Both the position numbers and the translations under genes were made by a program. From positions 45,369,520-45,433,519 of the forward strand of contig OX463779.1 of assembly GCA_949825025.1 (NCBI GenBank): a stretch of DNA of 64,000 nt. The letters run 5' to 3'. The DNA comes from Siphlonurus alternatus (lineage: Eukaryota; Arthropoda; Insecta; Ephemeroptera; Siphlonuridae). This document shows, piece by piece, positions 50,587 through 62,100 of this stretch; the stretch's first letter is position 1, and the number at the start of each line of letters is the position of its first letter. The notes under the pieces are model-generated. The model was given only the letters and a program-made list of their open reading frames with translations, searched no databases and was not told the origin of the DNA.

Positions 50587-53500
50587 ATGGTATGTATTTG
50601 CGTGTTCATTTCTTATATTTAATCGTAATGATCTGCCTCTCATATTTGCTTAGTGATGCAGTTTGATTTTCTAGTTGGCCATTAATTCTACTTTTAATAT
50701 CCATTTTCTTCGAGTCAATGCTTGTTTAATAAGTGTTTTAAATTACTGACAATATATTTTGATGTACTGTTTTAGGGAACTAATATATCTCAGCTGGAAA
50801 GAGACATTGGATCGGATCAGTTTCCACCAAATGAACATTACTTTGGTCTGGTAAATGTAAGTATGAGTATGCATATACACACATTAAATACATGCATGCA
50901 GCCAGAATGCACACAAGTATACACACATAATTTTGCAATGAAATGAAATATGCATATGAACTGTACATTTTTACAATATACATACAGAATATCCCAATTT
51001 AGGCATACATACTGTACCCCAAGGATTGAAAGCTTTTTACAGTAGTATCAGTCTAACAGATCTTAGATTACCTGTAGACTCTATGGCGCCTAGCTTTGAG
51101 ACATGTCTAGACGTATGTCTGACCATGTTAAAAAGCAAAAGACGATCACCGCGCAGAGTCTAACTACAGTACACATAAACTAAGATCTGTAATACTGTAT
51201 ATATGGGTGTAATGTAGATTTCTTAATACAGGCCCAAGCTTTAGCCAAGTCACCAGTGGATTTAAATTTATCATCATCTGCAATTTATTTTTGTTACTAT
51301 TTACTGTAAAAAATGGGAGAATAGCAGAGTAATGAGGCATAGATTTGTATCTGCCCCGCCTACTTTACAAAAAAAATTTAGTCACATTAATCCTAGCATT
51401 TCCAGGAGTGGGGGAGGGGCGAGACGACGCACAAATTTTTTAAAGCAGAAAAAAAGTGTGTATTACTGCTACAATTATTCTAAAATAAAAAATTGTAAAA
51501 TGTATTTCCGGAAAAAAAAATCTTTATGAGAAAAAACTTTAAAAAAAATTTAACATGTGATTTAAATAGCAGGTCGTTTTGACCCCCCTTCCCTCTTGGT
51601 ATAGCATGTAACAAAAAATTGTGTTTCTTTCAGTTTGGCAACACCTGCTACAGCAACTCTGTGCTGCAAGCTTTGTACTTCTGCAAGCCGTTCCGAGACA
51701 AGGTGTTGGAGTACAAGGCACGCAACAAGCGACCCAAGGAGACGCTGCTCACCTGCCTTGCCGACCTCTTCCACAGCATCGCCACACAGAAGAAGAAAGT
51801 CGGATCAATCGCACCCAAGAAGTTTATTGCCAGGCTACGTAAAGAAAAAGGTACAAAGAATATCAATTACATTTTTTTTTTTTTAAAGTAGAGTGAGCGA
51901 AAAATTGACCGATGGTAAAGCTCATTCTCTTGCATGTAAAAAGTTACTTTGGAGCACCATAAATAAGCATCTGAAATCAGTTGAGACCGTCCTTCGTAAA
52001 AATTCTGAGCATTTGGGTCTAAAAGTCGATGACTTCGTCCATCTACTCCATGCTAACGCTCGAAAAACGTGGCTTCTTTTTTATTCGAACTTTAATTTCT
52101 TTCGCAATCTCCCGTAAAATGTGTTTAAAAAATATTCTAAGATAGAACATATTATGGTGAATCAGAAAGTGTCATAACCTTTATTAGCCCTTCATAAAAA
52201 TTTTGAGAAAATTCTGATACAATACCAAAATCCGAGGCAAATTTTCATTTCAAATGTTGCGGTCTACGGGTTAACAGCTGACTGGATCAACGGGATCAAC
52301 AACACTATATAACTTCAGCAGATGCTCGTATTGCGCAACTTGCATAAATTTCTACTGCACAGCTTTTGAGGAGCCGACGTAACTTTTTCGTATGCACGCA
52401 TATAGTGCGTGACGTCATTCCCGTCATGCACTGCGCACTCAACTCGCTGACTCCTCTTTAATAACAATCAAAATTAGAAATAAAAACTGTAAAAAATAGC
52501 TCTACGATATCTATTTTAATTAAACTTTTTTTTATTACTATTTCTTTTACTTACACATTCAATTCTGTAATCAAAACTTCATTTTTTATATATTTATTAT
52601 TTTTTTTCTGCAATACAGTACTGTATACATTCATGAAATTTTAATGTTTCTAGTTTTAGTCTAGTTTTATTGATTTTTTTCTCTTAGAAGTTAGCTTAAA
52701 GTAGTAATAAACCCAGATTAACATGTATTTTTCTTTTAATGACAGTCTATAGCAAGGCCCAATTTTAGATTTAAAACATGTGTCACACTTCATTGGTAAT
52801 TTTAATTATTGTTTTAAAGTACGAGGGTCTGACGACAATGGGCCACAAGGCTCCTCTAGCTTGAATACGTTGTATGAGACCCAATGCAATATATCAGTTT
52901 CTTTTGACCGAAGGGTGTCAGCGTGGTCACGGTTGATCATGTCAACAACACGAAGAGGACACATTGAGAAGGCAATTACTATTATTTTTCTTAGTTGTAC
53001 ATTTTTTCCAAGGAGTTGAACAATAAGGGTAACCCTCCCTGCGGCACGCCATCCATGTGTGGGTCATGTCATGTGGGAGGAGGGTAGGTTTGTAAGGACA
53101 CAATTGTTGCACCCTCACCCGCAGGGGAGTCAAAGGTAGAAAGAAAAAAAAAAGAGAAAGTCTTCCGACAATTTCAGTGATTTTATATCGTCAGATTGAA
53201 TTATTTTTCCTGATCTTCACAAGCATCGCAGGAAAATGACACTCCGCAGGTTCATTTATGGAATATAAATTCATTTGCTTAAAAAGTGTCAACTCTGTGG
53301 CAGTGTAAACAAACCTTGTATTTGCTAGCAAAGAGAGCAAATCGGCAAATGCTTTGACTTTTCTTTCATATTTTGACCCAGCCGTTTCTCTCTGTGGCCT
53401 GATGTCATCACTGAATAGCCGACGTTACAAGCTGTTTATATGGGAACTTTAGGGTGGATGTTGTTTTTTTGTACCCAGTATTTTTTAACTACCTATGATA

Positions 53501-54394
53501 CATGATATATATTAAAGACAAGGCCGGGGCTTACTAATCCTTTAAATCACTGTCCAGTGTTGTGTTCATTTTTACCTAATTGTAATTTTAATTATACCTT
53601 CAATTAAGTTAGCAGCCTGTGTCATGTGACTTTTTTCCCCTAAAACTGTAAAGCCATACAATATACAGTACAGTAATAGAATTTTATGACCTGTGTACTA
53701 AACTTGTAATACTACGCAATTAATTAATTTTCTTTACTGATTTGTTACAGAGGAATTTGATAACTACATGCAGCAAGATGCACATGAATTTCTGAATTTT
53801 CTCATCAATCACATCAATGAAATCATCTTAGGTAATTATGTTTTGCTAACTATTTATTTGAACGGTTGTGTTAATAATCAGAGAGACTTGTAACTTTGTT
53901 TTATTATTACCAGCACATTACACCATAATTTAGTACCAGACTGGTCATTAGGCTGGGTCAGGGATCCCTGACTGCCCCCTCTGATTTTTAACACAGAAAG
54001 TATACAAAAAGTGGCCTTAGATCCTTTTTCAGGTGGCTCCTGCTGCCTGTAATGCCTACATGGCCCTGACTGGTCTCTAGCTTCCCAGTCTGAGCCTGAT
54101 AGGTAGTAAAAAATAAAATTCTTTATTTTCTTAAGTAAAATAGACAACCTACATGTATGCAAATTTTTTGTTGCAGAAATTAATACCAAGTTATGCTACT
54201 CAGATTTTTTCAGATATTTTAGAGCCCCGGAAACTATTTTTAAAAAAATATTGAAAGTACAGAGAATGTGACGCCTCTGTTAATAAATGGATATAGAGTC
54301 CAAAAGGGGTGCAGGTTCAAACCCGACCCCGACAAAACTTTTTAGCAATACTTTCCGTCCGGTCTCTAAAAAATCTGAATAAAATCCTTTTTTG

Positions 54395-54431
<37 letters not shown>

Positions 54432-56942
54432 TTCTCCCTGCTTTTTTACCGATCTGCATTTGTTTTATTTAACTTTTTTACCTATCTGTTTTTTATTTAT
54501 CAAACTTTTTTACCTATCTGTTTTTATTTTGTCACACTTTTTTACCTATCTGTTTTTGTTTCTTCAAACTTTTTTACCTATCTGTGAAAAAGTGAATTGT
54601 TCAGGAGAAGGTTTAAACTGTTTATTTCTTTATTGTTGTGATTATTTAAAAATACACTTAGCTTTTTTTAAAGGTAATAATATTACTCGTTGTAACGATT
54701 TTTTTTTTTTTTCAAATTCCGTAAATTTCTCGCGTAAAAAAATATAATCGGGATTCAAAATTCTGCTCAACAAGTTTTATTACTTATTATTACGCGTGTA
54801 GATATTAATGAAGTTTACCATACATAATATATAATTATGGTAATTAAGGAACATTAATAAAACAGTAATTGATGATGCATCAATCGGCATATATAGTTAT
54901 TGTGAATACGAAAAAAGTAATGCTAATTAATTATTATCCTCGGCATTTTTGGTAAAGAATAAAATTGTAACATAAAAGAATTAAATTTATTTTTGTAATA
55001 TTTATAAAAGGCCATGGGAATAGGGAATTTGACTAAATAAAAAATATAATTACAGTCTTTCAAACGTTAGAATACCCCTGTCAATCATCTTCGGCGTAGT
55101 GATTTGTATTCTTCCGACCCATGTTGCCAACAAAATACAAAAAAATAGTTCTTTCACTAGAAAAATAAAGTAGCTGAAAATAAATCAAAGACACTCGATA
55201 CCTGTTGCATAATAATTGCTAAATTATTGAAACTTCTTTGCAATATTATCTGTCTCGACTTATGTGAAAATCTTCGTAAAATATGAACATATATTTCTGT
55301 CCACTAGCTCTATTGAAAATTTTTTAGTGTTGGCTGCCATTTTTTACAGCTGTTGCAGTTGATTGACAGGTCATCCATGAACTATTTTCCATGGGTATTC
55401 TAACGTTTGAAAGACTGTATACTTTTTACATTCTAATAAGCAATCATTTAGGATTAAAAATGTATGTATCGATTGTAATTAAGATACTATGCAAACATTT
55501 AATTTCAAAGTCACTACAGTATTTTAAAGTTTAACATAATTGAAATTTTTTTTTTTTTTGCATATTTTATAGCCTACAGATAAATAAAACTCCTCAAATT
55601 AATAATTATTAATTTATATTAATATCAAACATAATAATATATCAAATTAATAATAAGTATAAATATTATTATATGTTTTGTAACAATTTTTGTATAATAT
55701 ATACAGTAATATAATATAAATGAAACGAAAATTAAATGAAATATTCTTCATGTAGCTTTCGCTGTTCAGTACAAAATATGCTTAATTTATATATATTCTG
55801 TGGGGCCATAAAATCTTCTGATGTCCAGTTTCTAATTGTTTTAGCAGACAGGCAGAGTGTATTAGTATACATCATTTCACAAACTTTAAATTACCACTCT
55901 CGGTCCTAAGGAAATACTGCCGTTGTACTTGTTTACGTAGCTTTACAGGGCTACTCAATGTTCTACGTTTTGGTGCAGCTGTAACGACAGAGTCTCGAAC
56001 AAATACTTTTTTTGCATATTTGTCAAGTGAATAAAAATAATTATGAATTTTTTCTCTATCCTTTTCACTCACATTAGCACAGAATTTTAATAACTTTTGG
56101 GTGTCCTTCTTTTCACTGTTTTTACACCTAGCTTTCATCACCACTGCAGGCTTGTTGTCAGGTGAAACAATACCAAGTTGTGTCTTCGTTCCAACATATG
56201 GTTTCCCCTGCTGGCGAAGATTTTGGTTTGTGAATTATTCAAATGAAAGACGTCTAATATTACTTTTAATTTTTGTTAATTTCTTTTTCATTCTCTGTTA
56301 ACGTTTTAGAATTGTTTACTTTACGATTAATATTTTGCTCTGCATCTGCCAAGTCTAATAAGGTAACAAAGGAATTTCAAGTATCAGTACATTGTTCTTC
56401 AATCGTCAAAACTGACTCGGCTTGTTCAGAGCTCCGACCACTAGTGCTTGGTCCAATCTCCATACTCTGAGAAGCTGTAAAAACAACAAATTGTTACTAT
56501 TGCGATCATTATTATTACGTAATTCACTCTAATGAATGTAAATATTACTTAGTTAATAATAGAATATAAAATTCTTACCTATTTCAATCCTTATTTGCAT
56601 GTAGACTTAGAAGAAAAGCAGAAATAAACGTCGCACGAGGTTTGTTTTGGTCTGTCAGCTGATTGTTCCGGATTGTTCTTATTTAATTTAAATTATAAAA
56701 AAGCCGCGAAACACTCTGAAATTTTAACAGCTTACGTACGGTGGTGCACTCTATATTTTTCCGCGATAAAATTTTTTTTTTCAAATTGACAGATAGGTAA
56801 AAAAGTTTGAAGAAACAAAAACAGATAGGTAAAAAAGTGTGACAAAATAAAAACAGATAGGTAAAAAAGTTTGATAAATAAAAAACAGATAGGTAAAAAA
56901 GTAAAATAAAACAAATGCAGATCGGTAAAAAAGCAGGGAGAA

Positions 56943-56984
<42 letters not shown>

Positions 56985-59047
56985 GTTGATTCTTTATATT
57001 TTAACTCACGGGGCATTATTTTTTTAAACAGCTGAAAGGAACCAGCAGACTGGCAAAGGGAGTAAGAGCACAAGTGCTACGTCAGAGCAGCAGCCGTCCC
57101 AGCCAGAGCCCACGTGGGTGCACGAGATCTTCCAGGGTATCCTCACCAGTGAGACTCGCTGCCTCAACTGCGAGACGGTGAGTACCTTTCATTGTCTTGA
57201 CCGTTAATTAAACATTATTATGCTGCTGTCATAAATTAAAATACAGTAATAAAATTAATTAAAATTAAAATCTCCTTCTCTCTGGTGTAGTGGTTATATG
57301 CTTGGCTCTCGTCCGAGAGATCCCCGGTTCAATTCCCGAATCCGGCAGGCTTTTTGTGACTTGGGATGGGTGTGACTGATTACTAAATGATGGAGTTGGT
57401 AGGACTGTATTTGTACACAATTTAATAATAAAAAACTTTAAAAAAAAAAAAAGGCAGCTTACGGCTGTCTGTACTCCGCTGCCCTGCAGTCTTGCACTGC
57501 CCCTGCAGGCTGCACAGATCTGGTAAACAGAAGAGTGCAGGAAAGGGATCTGGGAGCCTGGTAAGCCCCAGCATGGTCGCAAGATAACTCTTACACACAA
57601 GGTTAAATACCTGGCTACCGAAAGGCCGAAGATATTATTATCTTAAAATTAAATTAATATGTCACACATTTAATTAAAATAATAGTAATTAATTTTATAT
57701 ACAGTAGCTTAATATAAAGATAGTGTTGATGTATCAAAAATCAAGATAATTGCCAATCATTCTGACTAAGGTTCACATGATTCTCTCAAGTCACAACTAA
57801 AAAGATGCTGGTGCCGATTGCAATTCATCGCCATCTCCATTTGGAAGGGACCAACAAAATACTTAGCATTTCTAAGTCAGATTCACTAAGAGCCGTGAAG
57901 TTAATGTAAAAATAAAAATACCTTACAACAGGGTTTAGTTAAGAAAAAATAATATAATAAAACAGTCCTGAATTCCAGTTTGGCATAGTTATTATTTTAC
58001 AGTACTGTACTGTATGTACTAACAAAATTCTTTTGCAAGTTCAAAAGTTAGTTAATTCACCTTTGTGACCATTTAAAAAAAAAAAAAAATAAAAAACATT
58101 TAGAATAGACAATGTTATGTATGTATATTTTACATAAAAAATACCCCAAAAAGAAATAATTGTATGTACAGTATCACAAACCTTAGTTTACGCATGGAAG
58201 ACATTTTGAATAGAAAATAGTACCGTTTTGCGTTACAACCTTCATTTTTTAACGATAGGCGCTCGATTAGAAAAAACATCACATCCCTAGTTTAGTTTGC
58301 CGGTTTATGAGAACGCCACGACCGTGGGCGCGGCAATCCGCTTGCCTAGCGGCCATCCCAAGGATCTAATAGACTTTTAACCTGTTAATAGTACTGACAT
58401 CATGGTTTAATGTTCATTAATTTAGCGAACTTTAAAACAAAAACAGAAAAGGCATGCTGCCATGATTTTTGTTATTGTGACGTCACAGAGCGTCACAGGA
58501 GCTCGAAATCGATTAATTAAATCGAACCGAATCGAACTAAACCGATCAGCTGAGCTGAAAAAAGGCGTTCGTTTTAAAATAAAAGACAGATTGGAATATA
58601 TGTCTATATACGCCTCCAGAAGCTATAATAAATCCAGAATGTTACTTTTAAATGCGTAAGGGTGCATTTTTTTTTTTAATTTCACCACTTTTTTCAAGTT
58701 TTTAGCATTTTTGGTGTCAACGTTTTGTTACAACAGCGGCTCCATGCGCCATGCGGCCCCACTGGCCCCAGGCTTTCGTCTGGAAGAGGTGCAAACTGGT
58801 CGAAGTGGTGGCGACGCGATTTTGAAATCAAATTAAACTTACTTTTTTATACTTTTTTCTAATAGTTATACATATTATAGAAGCATGTAATATTTTTAAA
58901 AAATTCCATAGTTTAAAATAACCTTGTTGTGGGACATTTTTAAAAAATGAAGATTACTACGCCTTGGCGACGTCTAGTCTGTGATCTCAGGCGTAATCTG
59001 AGGCTTGCATTACTGTACTGTATCTTTATTTTAATTTTTCTCCATAT

Positions 59048-59106
<59 letters not shown>

Positions 59107-62100
59107 TTCATTTATTTATTTATTTATCTTTTAATTTTCATCAAAGCTCATTTACAGCTGGGACTTGTGAAATGATTTGACCAATTTTGCAGGTGAGCAG
59201 CAAGGACGAGGACTTCTTTGACCTTCAGGTGGACGTGGACCAGAACACCAGCATCACGTACTGCTTGCGGTGCTTTAGCAACACCGAGACCCTCTGCAGC
59301 GACAACAAGTTTAAGTGTGACAACTGCAGCAGCTACCAGGAGGCACAGGTACTTCTAGTCACCTTTCTTGAAAAAATCCCATTTGGCAATGATACCCATT
59401 GTAAATACAAAACTTTTGTAGGCAGGGGAAGAAACCCTTTCCAGTCCCCTGGTAAAATAAACAATGGACAACGTGCATGAAAATTTTTTATTGCAGAAAT
59501 GAATAAAGGATACTGTCCCAAATTATGCTACTCTGAATATTTTCAGATTTTTTTTAGTCTCGGAACTATTTTTAAACAATTATTGAAAGTGCGGCCACGC
59601 CCCCTGGAGGCGTCAATAGGCGTCTAGTCTCTATCCTTTTTATTAAGGATTCAGGGGCGCCAACTTAAAGGGACAGGGGACCATAAAAATAAGTATTTTT
59701 TATTTAAAAGTTACCCATTAACTGAGTATGAACACATTCCGCACGGTGACGAGTGCCTCAGGGTAAACGCCCAGCGAGTAACTGAAGTGTGGATTGCTGA
59801 CGTCAGCAATCACAAAAGGCAACATAGCTGCCAATTTTCCATGGAACTCAATCCTCCTTCCTCCCGCCCAGCCATACTCAGTGCGATGTTGCCTGTGTAA
59901 TTGCCCTACGGCTGTCTATATTTAATTAATTTTTATAAATTCGGGGGATGGTCCGACAACGAAAATTTACTCATTTCTCACATTAACATATCTTACATAA
60001 ACTTTTTATGCATTCATGATTGCATCGTCCTATGTCCCTTTAAATTACAGAACTTTCAATAATTTGTTAAAAATAGTTCCGGGACTCAAAAAAAAATGAA
60101 AAAATTCAGAGTAGCATAATTTGTTACCTTCTATTCATTTTTGCAATAAATCTTTTTCATGTAGATTGTCCATTCCAACTTGATTTTAAATAATTAAGGG
60201 TAAGGTAACGCCACCAATGTTAAAAAAAATCCCTCTCACAAAAATTCTGAAAAAAATTTAAAATTTTCTCCTCTACACTCCCTATCAGTAGCTAAAATAT
60301 CAGGTATACAAATACGATCTAGTTTTTGAGTTATGAATTTTTAAAGTTGACCAATTCAACATGGGAGTTTCATTTCTCCATGTTAAAGTAGTCAACTTTA
60401 AAAATTTATAACTAAAAAACTAGATCGTATTTGTATACCTGATATTTTAGGTACTGATAGGGGGTATAGAGGAGAACATTTTAAATTTTTTTCAGAATTT
60501 TTGTGAGAGGGATTTTTTTTAACATTGGTGGCGTTACCTTACCCTTAAACAGCAATTGTTAACTAAAAGGATCTTGATCATTATTAATCCAAAATGTTGT
60601 TTTCAGAAACGTATGCGTGTGAAGAAGCTGCCCATGATCCTGGCGCTGCACCTCAAACGATTCAAGTACATGGAGCAATACAACCGACACATCAAAGTCT
60701 CACACAGAGTGGTTTTCCCACTTGAGCTGAGACTCTTCAACACGGTGAGTGGCAACATCAGTTGCTTTTTATTTCAGAGGCTTCAATTCAGCTGATTTTT
60801 CAGTGTTCCCACAGTCCTGTATACACCTATTGTTTACTTAATTTTTAAAAAAGTACTTGCTTCATTTTCAAATACAAGATGGGCCTTAGTAACACAAATG
60901 AGCATCGCGAAGCTCACTGACTTGAAGCCTCTATTTGTGGGAAGAGACAACTCCCAACCTTCCCCAAAAAATACCTCTATTGAACTACAGCAATAGACAA
61001 AGCATACAAATATACACATAAGATGTGACAGTAACCAACATTAACTTCTGTAGATTCTATGGTTGGTCACCCATTCAGGTACACTAACTACGCTGGAAGT
61101 ATTGCTTAACATTAATGATATATAGAGCTAGTCACAAGTCACACTGTACCAACATCACCTCATATTTGTCTGTTAATAAATAATTGTTTTTGCCCATTGA
61201 AGTGATGAATTAATTATATTGTCTGTTTGCTTCAGTCTGACGACGCAGTGAACCCTGACCGACTGTACGACCTGGTGGCAGTGGTGATCCACTGTGGGAG
61301 TGGTCCCAACCGAGGCCACTACATCAGCATCGTCAAGAGCCATGGCTTCTGGCTGCTCTTTGACGATGACATGGTTGATGTGAGTTTCTTTCTTAACCTC
61401 CCTTCCGTAATCTTGCTGGGAACCCAGAACTCTTTAAGAGTTTTTTTTTTTTTATTTTATTTTCTTTCAGCATTTCTAAGTTAGAGTTAAGGGTAAGGTA
61501 ACGCCACCAATGTTAAAAAAAGTCCCTCACACAAAAATTCTGAAAAAAAATTAAAATGTTCTCCTCTACATCCCCAATCAGTAGTTAAAATATCAGGTAT
61601 ACAAATACGATCTAGTTTTTGAGTTATGAATTTTTAAAGTTGACTAATTTAACATGGGATTTCCATTTCTCCATGTTAAAATAGCCAACTTTAAAAATTC
61701 ATAACTCAAAAACTAGATCGTATTTGTATACCTGATATTTTACCTACTGATAGGGGGTGTAGAGGAGAACATTTTAAATTTTTTTCAGAATTTTTGTGTG
61801 AGGGATTTTTTTTAACATTGGTGGCGTTACCTTACCCTTAAAGGTAAATGTAAAAGCTAAAGATAACTTTTTGATTTTTTTTTTTTTTTTCTCTTGGAAA
61901 CTTTCACATTACCTTTTGGACGGTAAATTGATTCCAAATGGGAGACTATGGCACTTTTATACCATACTGACATGAATTGTTAACCCCTTTGTAGCATTAA
62001 AATAATTTCATTTTCACTGCATTTAAATTCAAGGAAAAAGTTTAATGAAATTTTTATCATTATTTGATGTTCACATTAAATCATAGTATAGGTTTGAAAT

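Larger units (their letters stand above)
54427..56947. mobile_element. ~2.5-kb DNA transposon with 159-bp tandem-repeat TIRs
   Basis: The left arm 54427-54585 and right arm 56789-56947 are near-perfect reverse complements starting CGATGTTCTCCCTGC. Each arm contains five units of the motif TTTTTTACCTATCTGT (the first unit reads ACCGATCTGC). Both ends abut (AT)n runs (54396-54426, 56948-56981), which fits insertion into a TA-rich site. Inside lie a mariner-like MITE (55053-55417) and a broken ORF (55732-56235). It sits in USP46 intron 4. Confidence 0.85.

Noticed and set aside
51539..51866. Antisense and shifted frames over USP46 exon 3
   Set aside because: Shadow frames of the GC-rich coding exon; the plus-strand frame starting at 51634 carries the conserved FGNTCYSN box.
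54309..54747. Hydrophobic plus-strand frames rich in FTYLF, and the matching minus-strand frame at 56732-56914
   Set aside because: They are the tandem TTTTTTACCTATCTGT units of the transposon arms, read in both copies.
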